The translations under genes and the position numbers were made by a program. Source: Tolypothrix sp. NIES-4075 (GTDB taxonomy: Bacteria > Cyanobacteriota > Cyanobacteriia > Cyanobacteriales > Nostocaceae). From it: a stretch of 64,000 nt of DNA. Below, in pieces: positions 51,355 to 60,666 of the stretch (position 1 is its first letter; each line of letters starts with the position of its first letter). Where the stretch lies: NCBI RefSeq assembly GCF_002218085.1, contig NZ_BDUC01000005.1:510473-574472 (forward strand). Direction: 5' to 3'. The notes beneath the pieces were generated by a model. The model did no database searches. It saw nothing but the letters and a program-made list of their open reading frames with translations, and was not told the DNA's origin.

Positions 51355-51440
51355 TTCATAGGTGGTGGATGGTGGGTGGTGGATGGTGGATAGTGGATAG
51401 TGGATGGTGGATAGTGGGTGGTGGATAAGAGTAATTTTTG
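51355..51440. repeat. GGTGGAT heptamer repeats upstream of clpS
   Basis: About ten GGTGGAT/AGTGGAT heptamers lie 50 bp upstream of the clpS start. Confidence 0.8.
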
Positions 51441-51441
51441 A

Positions 51442-51609
51442 CAAGCATTAAGCCTTAACCATCAAGCATTAAGCCTTAACCATCAAGCATTAAGCCTTAA
51501 CCATCAAGCATTAAGCCTTAACCATCAAGCATTAAGCCTTAACCATCAAGCATTAAGCCTTAACCATCAAGCATTAAGCCTCAACCATCAAGCATTAAGC
51601 CTTAACCAT
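51442..51609. repeat. 21-bp tandem repeat, eight exact or near-exact copies
   Basis: The unit CAAGCATTAAGCCTTAACCAT repeats eight times with a single T-to-C change in copy seven. The unit divides into heptamers CAAGCAT, TAAGCCT, TAACCAT, and the array runs straight into CAACTAT heptamers (51610-51632). Confidence 0.95.
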
Positions 51610-51648
51610 CAACTATCAACTATCAACTATCAACCAACAACTAACCAA

Positions 51649-53655
51649 TTACTTCCAATCTTCCCAATTTTCATTAAAAATCGAGGTATCGGGGAAGGCA
51701 GTAGGATTGCCATTTTGTTCTAACAGACGTTTGACGGCTTCGAGTTGCGGTTCTGGGTTGGGCAAATTGTCTACTAATTGGTAAGGTGCGATCGCGTTTT
51801 TCAAAGCAAAGGCAGTAATAGTTCCCGCAGCGGCGCCAGCTGACCATTCAAATGAGTGTACTCGATATGCGGCGGCGGCAATGTGGCTAGTAGCAATACT
51901 TTTACCCCCGACTAGCAAATTGTCGATTTTCTGGGGAATCATCGCTCTCAGGGCAATTTGGAAGGGATAAGCTTGTCCGGCGCCGCGTCTTTCACCCTCA
52001 CGTTCTGTATTACCAGGTGTTTCGGGTGGGCTATTCACCATGCAGGGATGAAAATCTATCGCGTAGTGACCGATACCTATAGCATCGGGGAAAATAGTGG
52101 AACGAGTCCGCCGCGCAGCGTTTTGTGCTGGGGTTTGTCCGGAAAGTACTGAGGCGGCTTCTAAACCTGAAAGTGCTGCTCGTAACCGCCGATATTCTTT
52201 ATCTGCCAGTGTTTTTGCGTAATACGGATCGCTGTAATCGCGGCGAGAAATATCGATTTCCCAAATTGTAAAGCCTGCGGGTTGTCCCCAACTAGGACGC
52301 CCGATAATCCTTCGTGCTTCGCGCATGTAAGGATATTTTGATAAACCATGCACTGTCCCCATCGGTGAATTTAGCCCGGAAAGAAAGCGGTTATTGGGTT
52401 GCGGCTGCTTCGTACCATCCCCCAATTGAGAATCTGTTGTGCCGGCTACTAACCAATAATAATATCCAAAGGCATTTTCTTCAGCTTTGCGTAAAGTTTC
52501 TGTCCGCAATCCACCCATCCAACCTCCTGGCTGCAATTGCCCGCTAGCTTGCAATTGTTGACGAGAATAGATTAAATTATCTTGAGCGGTTCCTGGGCGA
52601 TAATCGTTACCCCAAGTCCAGTTTTGCATGGAAATGTCCCCAGGTGCGGGATTTGTAAACTTGACACCGCCAAATTGTCCTGGCTGTCCTGGTTGGGGAC
52701 TCCAAATCCGACGATAGCTGAAAACTAAGGGAAAGCTTGCCAGCCGCTTTAATTCATAGCTGTAATATGGCGAGTACTGCTGATAAAATGAAGGCATTGT
52801 TTGCGGTTGCGGGTCTTTAGTTGCCTCCATTGCAAAGGTGTAGGTAAAGCCTTGAGGACAATATTGATCATTTGTGGCACTAGAAGAAGAAGGTTCTAAA
52901 TAAGAGCGATCGTCAATGCCCAAACGGTAGGGAACATCAGCTAAAGCGATAATTTCTCCGGTTTCGCTGGTGTCTACAACGTACCAATTAGGTGCATTGC
53001 TACCAGGTTTATTTGTTTGCTTGGGGACAAAGCGAATAATGTTTTTAGTGAACTTGGATGAGTTTTCGTAGCGATAAGAGTCTTCGATGCTTTGAGATAA
53101 AGTATAAGTGTTGAGCGGTGTAGAACCGACTGGTTTGTGTTCGATCGCGATCGCACTATTAATTATTTTGCCATCGCTACTAAGTTCCAACTCCTTGATT
53201 ACGGTGTTGGGAAAGAATTGCAACTTGCCTTTACCGCGTTTTTCCGCATCTTTGAGCATTTGGGTGAGAATTTCGTGTCCATCGCGGGGAAGAAAGCAAG
53301 ATTCGCTGACCCAGCAGTTACCAGGGTTAAGTTTGCCATATTTCTTCTCAATCCGGCTTCGCAATTCCAAATAACCGCGAGAGTAGAATTGTTTTGCGCG
53401 TTGGGTAGGACGTTCATCTAACGCAGATGTCCCCTGAGAAGAAATTTGTCCTCCCAACCAATCGGTAATTTCTGTGTGACAAACTGTGCGACCGGCAAGT
53501 AAAGCTTCGTAAGCAGTTGCAACCCCAGATAATCCACCACCGACAACCAAGATGTCACAATTGATCGTTTTGTCTGGGTTTCGGGGTGGTGTAGCGATCG
53601 CGCTGAGGGGTGCGAGAAAGGTAGATATTAAGGTAAGACTGATAAAACGTTTCAT
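51649..53655 (-). CDS. Exported FAD-dependent oxidoreductase
   Basis: 668 residues with a Sec signal peptide (MKRFISLTLISTFLAPLSAIA). The FAD Rossmann motif is CDILVVGGGLSGVATAYEALLAG at about residues 33-55, followed by TDWLGGQISSQG, the typical second part in flavin oxidoreductases of the FAD-dependent oxidoreductase-2 / xanthan-lyase-associated group. C-terminal GGKSIATSHIAAAAYRVHSFEWSAG is the FAD-closing motif. Substrate unknown. Export of a flavoenzyme via a Sec-like signal is unusual, as cofactor loading normally precedes Tat export. Confidence 0.85.
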   Translation of the reverse strand: MKRFISLTLISTFLAPLSAIATPPRNPDKTINCDILVVGGGLSGVATAYEALLAGRTVCHTEITDWLGGQISSQGTSALDERPTQRAKQFYSRGYLELRSRIEKKYGKLNPGNCWVSESCFLPRDGHEILTQMLKDAEKRGKGKLQFFPNTVIKELELSSDGKIINSAIAIEHKPVGSTPLNTYTLSQSIEDSYRYENSSKFTKNIIRFVPKQTNKPGSNAPNWYVVDTSETGEIIALADVPYRLGIDDRSYLEPSSSSATNDQYCPQGFTYTFAMEATKDPQPQTMPSFYQQYSPYYSYELKRLASFPLVFSYRRIWSPQPGQPGQFGGVKFTNPAPGDISMQNWTWGNDYRPGTAQDNLIYSRQQLQASGQLQPGGWMGGLRTETLRKAEENAFGYYYWLVAGTTDSQLGDGTKQPQPNNRFLSGLNSPMGTVHGLSKYPYMREARRIIGRPSWGQPAGFTIWEIDISRRDYSDPYYAKTLADKEYRRLRAALSGLEAASVLSGQTPAQNAARRTRSTIFPDAIGIGHYAIDFHPCMVNSPPETPGNTEREGERRGAGQAYPFQIALRAMIPQKIDNLLVGGKSIATSHIAAAAYRVHSFEWSAGAAAGTITAFALKNAIAPYQLVDNLPNPEPQLEAVKRLLEQNGNPTAFPDTSIFNENWEDWK

Positions 53656-53825
53656 ACTTTGAGAAATCCGTTCAACTCCTGTGTCACCTTTTAGACCGTA
53701 CCATCATCAAAATGTTTCTCTCAACCTTTTTTGAGAAAAAAAAGGGCGATCGCTTACCTTTGGTTGAGAATTTTCACAAAATTTAGCTAATAGCTTTTTC
53801 GGCTTCATCGAAAAGTGAGGAGTGA

Positions 53826-53855
53826 GTACAGACGCTCTTGACATCGTGTCTGTAC
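53826..53855. terminator. GTACAGAC palindrome after the GTPase operon
   Basis: GTACAGAC...GTCTGTAC, 8-bp stem with near-complementary loop flanks, 34 bp beyond the GTPase stop on the minus strand. A member of the GTAGAGACGC palindrome family. Confidence 0.5.
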
Positions 53856-53889
53856 ATTAGGAGTTTTTCCCTGTCGATTGTCAAGTTAT

Positions 53890-55182
53890 CTACGAAACTG
53901 ACAACTTCCCGGAAGCATGGGAGGGTTTCAGACTGATGTAGAGATCCTTAACACGCTTTTGACACTGCTTAATAACTGCTGCTTGCCCATCTGCACCCCA
54001 AGAGAAGTCATTGCGAATATAGTCTATTGTAACTTCACCTAAAGTGGCAGTCCGCTGATAGTTAAAGTATCCTACACCTAGTACATCTGCCGCCAATCCT
54101 AAAAGCGCTCCAATTCCGAAAACAGGAGTTAGTGCAGTTGAAACAATATCTACAAGAAATACGGCTGCAACGGTAGCTGTAAAAGTTATTCCTATTGTTT
54201 TGGCACAAGTTTGGAGAAGGTTTTTGGTAATTTGTAAAACCTTTTTCATGTCTTGTTTCTTTCCCATGATGATACAGATAGCAAACACCATGCTTGTGAG
54301 GATACCGGGATGAGCAATCAGTGTGCTAAATGGTATGAGTTCAGTAAATGCAGAAGCAAGACTAAAAGCAGCGATGACCTTCCGTGCCAGTTTTACCCTG
54401 ATATCAAAAATCTTATTGTTAATATTCTCATTTAAGTCGGCTGCACGCTCGGCTGGATCTAGGATGTTCATTACTTGTGCCAAAGTTCCAGCACCTTCAT
54501 ACATGCGATCGAGCAGTTTTGGAAGTTCCTGTTGGATCATATCATCACGCTTTCGGTCATAAAGCATGGCACTGCCATAAACAATGTCCTCTTGGGACTT
54601 GACAAATATGCCCATCTTTTTTTCAATCCGAGAGCGGATAATTTCCTGCTCTTTCTTTGGCGTATTCTCTTGAATACGATCCCACTTGTTGACAAATACA
54701 ATTTTGGGAGTATCAGGCAATCTTTCATGGACTAAATTGAACAACTCTATTTCGTCTTCGTAAGGTTCGCCATCAATCACAAAAATATGTCCATGAGCCT
54801 TTTTCGCTTCTTCAATTGCAATATCTTCATTAACCTTTTTGCCCATAAATCCAGGCACGTCAACTATTTTCCAATGTTCTTTTTCATAAGCAGTTGCTAC
54901 AGTAGTTTTATCGTGTTCTACACCAACTTCAGCTACATTATCACCTATTAATGAATTTGCAATTGCAGACTTACCAACACTAGTTTTGCCAAATAGGGCT
55001 ACCCAAACTTTACCAGTCTTAAGGCGTTCGAGAACATCGTTGATATCGTTGAATTCTTTCTCAATTTCTTTGCGATCCTTTGGACTTAATTTTTTCCCAA
55101 CTGTATCAATCATCTCATTCAGTGCTTGCTGTAGTTCCGCTTGAACTTTGGTCATTTCTTCACGAATTTGTTGATTTTCCAT
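53890..55182 (-). CDS. GTPase with hydrophobic C-terminus (paired GTPase, membrane partner)
   Basis: 430 residues. A helical region (1-60) precedes an Era/EngA-like G domain (about 60-235): P-loop GKTSVGKSA, DVPG switch II, NKWD specificity motif. After it come hydrophobic segments near 285-310 (IPFSTLIAHPGILTSMVFAICIIMG) and 320-360 (TIGITFTATVAAVFLVDIVST, FGIGALLGLAADVLGVG), like the membrane-associated tail of DUF697/YcjF-type and dynamin-like bacterial GTPases. AAGGAGG at 55195-55201 overlaps the end of the upstream GTPase gene. Role unknown; membrane remodelling or signalling is a guess. Confidence 0.85.
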   Translation of the reverse strand: MENQQIREEMTKVQAELQQALNEMIDTVGKKLSPKDRKEIEKEFNDINDVLERLKTGKVWVALFGKTSVGKSAIANSLIGDNVAEVGVEHDKTTVATAYEKEHWKIVDVPGFMGKKVNEDIAIEEAKKAHGHIFVIDGEPYEDEIELFNLVHERLPDTPKIVFVNKWDRIQENTPKKEQEIIRSRIEKKMGIFVKSQEDIVYGSAMLYDRKRDDMIQQELPKLLDRMYEGAGTLAQVMNILDPAERAADLNENINNKIFDIRVKLARKVIAAFSLASAFTELIPFSTLIAHPGILTSMVFAICIIMGKKQDMKKVLQITKNLLQTCAKTIGITFTATVAAVFLVDIVSTALTPVFGIGALLGLAADVLGVGYFNYQRTATLGEVTIDYIRNDFSWGADGQAAVIKQCQKRVKDLYISLKPSHASGKLSVS

Positions 55183-55186
55183 AATT

Positions 55187-56926
55187 CTAAAAAACCTCCT
55201 TCATTTTATTGATTAATTGGTCAAGCTCTTGTCGTCTCATGTCATCATGTTCTCGGTCATAAAGCATGGCACTGCCATAAACTATGTCTTTTGGGGAATT
55301 CACAAATATTCCCATCTTTTTCCCAATTAGAGAGCGGATAATTTCCTGTTCATTGTTTGGGATATGGTTTTGAATACGATCCCACTTGTTGACAAATACA
55401 ATCTTGGGAGTATCCGGCGATTTTTCATGTACTAAATTGAACAACTCTATTTCGTCTTCGTAAGGCTCACCATCAATCACAAATATATGTCCATGAGCCT
55501 TTTTCGCTTCTTGAATTGCAATATCTTCATTAATCTGATTACCCATTGTTCCAGGCACGCTCACTATTTTCCAAGGAGCTTTTTCGTAGTAAGTTGGTTT
55601 ACTAGTTATATCGTGTTCAACACCGACCTCAGTTACATCAGCACCCAACAATGAATTAACAATTGCAGACTTACCAACACTGGTTTTGCCAAATAAAGCT
55701 ACTACCTTATCTTTAACTTCTAATGCTGGTTTGGAAAGTAACCGCGAAAACTCGATTGAATCGCTATTAAGGCTGGCTTCAATTGGTTCTACAAATGTCA
55801 CCACACTAATTAATTCAGTGTCATCATTAAAGTCGGCTAGGTTTACTTGGTGCAGATCAATTGACTTTACCTCGATTTTCGTTCCTTCTACATTTGCTTC
55901 AATGCTATGTTCTCGGAGTATTTTCTTGAGAGTATCATTTGATAAAGAAACTTTAGCTCCAGCCTTGGTTTTTATTTGATTTACAACATCGGCTTCTGTA
56001 TTTAACTCAACTGAAGGATTAATCTTCCATTGTTTTTCAGTGTCATCTTTAGTAAGCACTTTATTGAGTTCTTTGGTTATAATATCAGGCTTTAAATCAT
56101 CCTGGTTGTATGTTGATCGCCATTTATTTTCGTCAAACTCTTTTGAAGAGATAGATTGATTCCACTGATCCAATAGCTTATTAAATAGCCCATTTTCAAA
56201 ATGTTCTGGTTTTTCAATAACGGCATCAAAGGAAACTTGGGTGTGAATTCCCTCGATTAACTTCCTTAAGTCATTTCGGTGTACATAGGCTACATCACCC
56301 AAACCTTTTAATTCTGTAAATAGCCGGCTGTGCTTGAGTTTTTGGAGTGATAATTTGATAGAATTTTGTTGCGATTTTCGCGCAGATACGGAAAATTCAT
56401 ACTCAAGACTCATTGAAGATAAGCTGTTTTCAATTTTCAGAGCAGTATCTCTATCCGCTGATTCGATTTTGATGGTAAATTCTCTAGATGCTTGAGCAAA
56501 ATCAAAAGACTTTTTGATGATTATGGCTGATGGGGCTATCTCTTTTAAATCGGGAATGTTGATTTTGACATAGCGAACTTGCATAGCGAAAACGCTTGAA
56601 GGCTGAATTTTCAAGGCATTTTCTAAATACACATTACATATCACTTGGTATGCAACTTTTCTCGCTTCGCTATTGTCTAATAATATCGTTAGGCTGGTTC
56701 TCCAAACTCCGTTCCACTGCTCAGTTTTAACTAATAGTTCATTGTTAGTACTGATTTCGGGAATAAAAAGCGGATCGTAGCGAAATTGCCAAGTTTGCGG
56801 ACTATCTGGGCGATTGTTTGTTGCTGCCCAAATACGTTTTGTTTGTCGATTAAAATCAAAAGCGGCAATCTCTGTTGCTGAGAAAACAAAATCAGAGAAG
56901 TTCATAGCAGTATCTGTCGCTGTCAT
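55187..56926 (-). CDS. GTPase with large unrecognised N-terminal region (paired GTPase, sensor-like partner)
   Basis: 579 residues. Residues 1-395 match no family I know: strand-rich with repeated SFDFAQASREFTIKIES / VSARKSQQNSIKLSLQKL stretches and a central GLFNKLLDQWNQS helix region. Residues about 398-570 form a G domain nearly identical to that of the downstream gene: GKTSVGKSA, NKWD, GHIFVIDGEPYEDEIELFNL. Switch II reads SVPG instead of DVPG, and the usual switch I region is altered. It ends directly after the G domain (INKMKEVF), 4 bp before the partner start. ATG 56926 has no clear ribosome site; ATG 56905 is an alternative. Confidence 0.8.
   Translation of the reverse strand: MTATDTAMNFSDFVFSATEIAAFDFNRQTKRIWAATNNRPDSPQTWQFRYDPLFIPEISTNNELLVKTEQWNGVWRTSLTILLDNSEARKVAYQVICNVYLENALKIQPSSVFAMQVRYVKINIPDLKEIAPSAIIIKKSFDFAQASREFTIKIESADRDTALKIENSLSSMSLEYEFSVSARKSQQNSIKLSLQKLKHSRLFTELKGLGDVAYVHRNDLRKLIEGIHTQVSFDAVIEKPEHFENGLFNKLLDQWNQSISSKEFDENKWRSTYNQDDLKPDIITKELNKVLTKDDTEKQWKINPSVELNTEADVVNQIKTKAGAKVSLSNDTLKKILREHSIEANVEGTKIEVKSIDLHQVNLADFNDDTELISVVTFVEPIEASLNSDSIEFSRLLSKPALEVKDKVVALFGKTSVGKSAIVNSLLGADVTEVGVEHDITSKPTYYEKAPWKIVSVPGTMGNQINEDIAIQEAKKAHGHIFVIDGEPYEDEIELFNLVHEKSPDTPKIVFVNKWDRIQNHIPNNEQEIIRSLIGKKMGIFVNSPKDIVYGSAMLYDREHDDMRRQELDQLINKMKEVF
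55195..55201 (-). promoter_or_regulatory. Strong ribosome binding site inside the upstream GTPase gene
   Basis: AAGGAGG forms part of the last codons (K-E-V) of the 579-residue GTPase and lies 12 bases before the ATG of its partner. This indicates translational coupling. Confidence 0.7.
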
Positions 56927-57354
56927 AAGTATTGGTCACTCGTTTATATACTAATCGACCTATTTCAACACGGACACGCCACCAGCACGGTTTGGCTGAT
57001 TGCTACATTCTTAATAAGTGTGAGGACAATAAACTTATGCACTTTTACATTTTTGAGAGCATAAATTGTCAGCAAATTCTAATATTTACCCTGGCTTGTG
57101 CTGCATTTCCTCACTCAAAAGTCGTCTTTGGCTACATCCACTCAGTCGAAACCTGCGCCACAGTAGTAAGACTTACGTATTGACAGGCAACTAATCTTGT
57201 GTATTAAAAGCTCGTTTTTGCTTGATTAGATTGGGTTTGCCAGCGCTGGATATTTTCATTTATCTGATGGCTGATGGCTGCATAAAGCACAAAATTGAAA
57301 ATCAAAAAAAGGTAAAAGGGTTAGGCATTAGGGAGTAGGGCAAAGGAGAAAAGC
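56927..57354. other. Intergenic region between GTPase operon and 2TM gene
   Basis: Divergent promoters are expected here. The small open frames lack recognisable features. No repeat or RNA gene was identified. Confidence 0.45.
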
Positions 57355-57747
57355 ATGGCGAATTCCTATCGTTCAGAAGATGTACAACAAATTCTCCAAC
57401 TAGCCATGACACAAAAGGCAGAGGGTAGAGATTTTTCCCGTCAGGAATTGTTAGAAATGGCGGCAGATTTGGGAATATCTCAAGAAGCGATCGCTTCAGC
57501 AGAAAAACAGTTAATGCAGGAATCGCAAAAACAACGTGCAAAGCAGGTATTAAATAATATGAGTAATAGTCGTCGCCGCAAATTTAAGACACATCTTTTT
57601 CTGTATCTCATCATTAACACTTTCTTAGTTGTGATCGATTTTATGACAGATGGTAAGTTAAATTGGGCTTATTGGTCTATCTTGGGCTGGGGTTTGGGAC
57701 TGGCTTTTGATGCTTTTGATACTTTTTATGGATCAAAGGATGAATGA
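57355..57747 (+). CDS. 2TM domain protein
   Basis: 130 residues. The N-terminal half is helical with SYRSEDVQQILQLAM and SRQELLEMAADLGISQEAIASAEKQL, resembling an SHOCT/HTH-like short module. The C-terminal half is the 2TM domain: FKTHLFLYLIINTFLVVIDF, then AYWSILGWGLGLAFDAFDTF. The pattern RRKFKTHLxxYLxxNxxL is diagnostic. Such domains often accompany signal transduction proteins. ATG 57355 follows AAAGGAGAAAAGC, a good ribosome site. Confidence 0.85.
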   Translation: MANSYRSEDVQQILQLAMTQKAEGRDFSRQELLEMAADLGISQEAIASAEKQLMQESQKQRAKQVLNNMSNSRRRKFKTHLFLYLIINTFLVVIDFMTDGKLNWAYWSILGWGLGLAFDAFDTFYGSKDE

Positions 57748-57854
57748 TAATATACCAAAAGTAGTAAAAAAAAGTTAGACCTGATATGCGCTTCAATCAG
57801 GGCTGCTAGATTAGAGATAGGTTCGCTACTAAAAAAACTCACCAACGGATACGG

Positions 57855-60308
57855 ATGGTTTGTATGAAGAGCAAAAAGCAGCTCGTCTACTCTAGCCTAG
57901 CCTGCGGTTTTCGCCGTGGAGCGCATATAGAAAAATCAACTCAAAGCTGCTCTAGGCGCGTTTCTGCTTTAATATTGAGAAGCGCGATCGCCTTTTCCAC
58001 CTTTGTGCTGTCTGTTGGTGTTGCTAGAAGTCAACCTGCGTCACAGGTGTCTTTCCAGCAAACACAAACGACTATATCGAATCGAGAAGAGGTGCGAATT
58101 CAACAGCAAGTGCAATCTGAAGTCGATCGCGCTTTAAGTCGTAGAACTATCCAAAGTAATATCTGGCTAGTTATATTAACTTTACTTCCAGTGAGTGCGA
58201 TCGCTTCACTTTGGCTATTTCGTCAAGCTGTAATTCGTGCGATCGCTGATAGAGCGATGAAACAGCTACAGCAAGTTGAACAATTACAAAATCAGTTAAT
58301 CTCTGTTAAACAATCAACTGAAAATATTATACAACAAGTTAAAAATACTACTCGTGAATTAGAAACAGAAGCCGCAGCACTACAAAAAAAGATAAAGCTA
58401 GAAAAAGATACTTTATCTGGATTAACATCGGAATTATTACTATCAAAAGATAAATTTTTATCAGAATTAGAAAGTCAAATCCAAACGGCTCAACAAAAAG
58501 TAGTAGATTTAGAATTTAATTTTGCTTCTCAACTATCTGAGTTACAGTCAGATGCTCAAAGACAAAAAGATATAATCTTAGAGAATTTAGTCAAGTTAGA
58601 TGCTGGCACAGAGAAACTTTCAGAATTACAGTTAGATGCTCAAAGACAACAAGTTCGCATCCTGGAAAATCTACAAAATATAGGGTTAGAGTTTACATCT
58701 AAAGTATCAGAATTTCAGTCAGAAACGCAACTAAAAAAAGATGTAACGCTGGAAAATTTACAAAGCATACAGTCAGAGTTTACATCACAAGTATCAAGAT
58801 TGCAGTCAGAAACTCAACAGCAAAAAGATGTAACGCTGGAGAATTTGCAAAAGCTAGAAGCCGAATTGCAATCTCAAATATCAAGATTGCAGTCAGAAAC
58901 GCAACTAAAAAAAGATGTAACGCTGGAGAATCTGCAAAAGCTAGAAGCCGAATTGCAATCTCAAATATCAAGATTGCAATCAGAAATGCAACAGCAAAAA
59001 GATGTAACGTTGGAAAATTTACAAACAATACAATCAGAGTTTACATTAGAAGTATCACGATTTGAGTCAGAAACGCGACAGCAAAAAAAACTGACGCTGG
59101 AGAATCTGCAAAAGCTAGAAGCCGAATTGCAATCTCAAGTATCAAAAATCCACTCAGAAACGCAACAGCAAAAAGATGTAACGCTGGATAATTTGAAAGA
59201 ATTAGAAGCCGAATTGCAATCAGAAACGCAACAGCAAAAAAATCAATATGTTGAAAGGTTAGAAAAAACGTATTTAGAATTTAAAAAAAATGCTGAACAT
59301 CGAAAAGAGTTAATTAGAGAGAATTTAGAAAAATCCGGTTTAGAGTTTATTTCGGAATTACAAACAGATGCAGAAGAAAAGTCTATAATCCGGAAAAAGC
59401 TAGAGAAATTAGAAAAAGATGTAGCTAAACTTTCTAAATTACAAATAAATGCTGAACAAAGAAAAGAGTTAATTATACAGCAAGTTTCGGAAAGTTCACC
59501 TCCATTAATTCAAGAAGCAGTAAATCGTGCAGTTGAAGAAAAAATACACGAATCTAAACAGCCAGAAGTATTAGAAGAAGTTGTATCTCCTCGGCTGAAA
59601 TTAACTGCTGATGATTATCTGGAAAAAGGAGATGTTCTCTTATCAGAAAAACGCTATGAAGACGCGATCGCAGCTTACAATAAAGCAGTTAAAATTGATC
59701 CGGAAAAAGCTGTAGCTTGGTTTAAGCTAGGTATTGCTAATTCGAGGGTGAAACGATATAAAGATGCGATCGCCTGTTATGATAAAGCAGTTGAACTGAA
59801 ACCAGATTATCATCAAGCATGGCGCGATCGCGGCGTTGCATTAGGAAATTTGCGACGACACCAAGAAGCTTTTATTTCGTTTGATAAAGCCACGCAATTT
59901 AAAAAAGATGACGCAGTAGCGTGGTTAAATCGAGGTTTAGCTCTAGAAGAGTTGGAAGAATATGATATTGCGATCGCTTCTTTTGATAAAGTTATTGAGT
60001 TGAAGCCAGATTCATACAAAGCTTGGAATCACCGAGGTTACGTGTTAGTTAGGCTAGGACGTGATGAGGAAGCGCTTTTATGCTTCGATAAAGCGCTTTC
60101 AATTCAACCTGACTATGCTAATGCATATTACAACAAAGCAGCCTGTTACGCGCTGCAAAGAAAAGTTGAATTAGCTCTAGAAAATCTGCACTTCTCAATT
60201 GACTTGAATCCAACTTATAAGGAAGATGCAGAAACCGACATAGATTTTGATGAGATTGCACAAGACAAGCGCTTTAAGCAATTAATTGCGTCCCTTCCCA
60301 CAGATTAA
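57855..60308 (+). CDS. Coiled-coil and TPR repeat membrane protein
   Basis: 817 residues. A first hydrophobic segment (LRSAIAFSTFVLSVGVARS, about 36-55) may be a signal, a second (NIWLVILTLLPVSAIASLWLF, about 100-120) an anchor. From about 130 to 580 it is a continuous charged coiled coil, including six tandem 29-residue units of the type LQSETQQQKDVTLENLQKLE (DNA 58713-59234). Residues about 590-790 form TPR repeats (YEDAIAAYNKAVKIDPEKAVAW and on), ending EDAETDIDFDEIAQDKRF. Probably a membrane-tethered scaffold. Start ATG 57855; ATG 57864 equally possible. Confidence 0.88.
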   Translation: MVCMKSKKQLVYSSLACGFRRGAHIEKSTQSCSRRVSALILRSAIAFSTFVLSVGVARSQPASQVSFQQTQTTISNREEVRIQQQVQSEVDRALSRRTIQSNIWLVILTLLPVSAIASLWLFRQAVIRAIADRAMKQLQQVEQLQNQLISVKQSTENIIQQVKNTTRELETEAAALQKKIKLEKDTLSGLTSELLLSKDKFLSELESQIQTAQQKVVDLEFNFASQLSELQSDAQRQKDIILENLVKLDAGTEKLSELQLDAQRQQVRILENLQNIGLEFTSKVSEFQSETQLKKDVTLENLQSIQSEFTSQVSRLQSETQQQKDVTLENLQKLEAELQSQISRLQSETQLKKDVTLENLQKLEAELQSQISRLQSEMQQQKDVTLENLQTIQSEFTLEVSRFESETRQQKKLTLENLQKLEAELQSQVSKIHSETQQQKDVTLDNLKELEAELQSETQQQKNQYVERLEKTYLEFKKNAEHRKELIRENLEKSGLEFISELQTDAEEKSIIRKKLEKLEKDVAKLSKLQINAEQRKELIIQQVSESSPPLIQEAVNRAVEEKIHESKQPEVLEEVVSPRLKLTADDYLEKGDVLLSEKRYEDAIAAYNKAVKIDPEKAVAWFKLGIANSRVKRYKDAIACYDKAVELKPDYHQAWRDRGVALGNLRRHQEAFISFDKATQFKKDDAVAWLNRGLALEELEEYDIAIASFDKVIELKPDSYKAWNHRGYVLVRLGRDEEALLCFDKALSIQPDYANAYYNKAACYALQRKVELALENLHFSIDLNPTYKEDAETDIDFDEIAQDKRFKQLIASLPTD
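58713..59234 (+). repeat. 87-bp tandem repeats within the coiled-coil gene
   Basis: Six units of exactly 87 bp, each encoding 29 residues with QSET..KDVTLENLQ, the third nearly identical to the second at DNA level. The 87-bp spacing of ATGTAACGCTGG is seen at 58741, 58828 and 58915. Confidence 0.9.
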
Positions 60309-60666
60309 GGTGATGAGTGTGCGTAAACGCAAAGCGTCTTTTCGCTGCTACATCGCCCTTATACCACCCACCAAACAATAACACGAATTGAATGCGTGTT
60401 TGCCGCGATTTTCCAGCTATAATCTGATAAAAGCTTAGTTGGGCAAGAGGTACTTTTTATACATTTGTGTACTTTTTGAGAAGTTACGCACCATTTACTC
60501 TTAAATTCAAAATAGAGACTTTTATATCTTGCAGTAGTCCCAAGAACCCCCAAAAAAGAAATGGGGGAAGTCGGGGAGTATGGGATGCTGGTTTTTCTAC
60601 TACCTATACTCCCGATCATTCGCACTCAACTTAGGGTTTGCATCATTCGCAATCAAAATAAAAACA

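Noticed and set aside
53890..56926. Housekeeping Era or EngA GTPase
   Set aside because: There is no KH domain and no tandem G domain in one chain, and the flanking regions are unlike either.
56932..57183. 83-codon frame between the GTPase operon and the 2TM gene
   Set aside because: No domain, unusual composition, and it begins inside the divergent promoter region.
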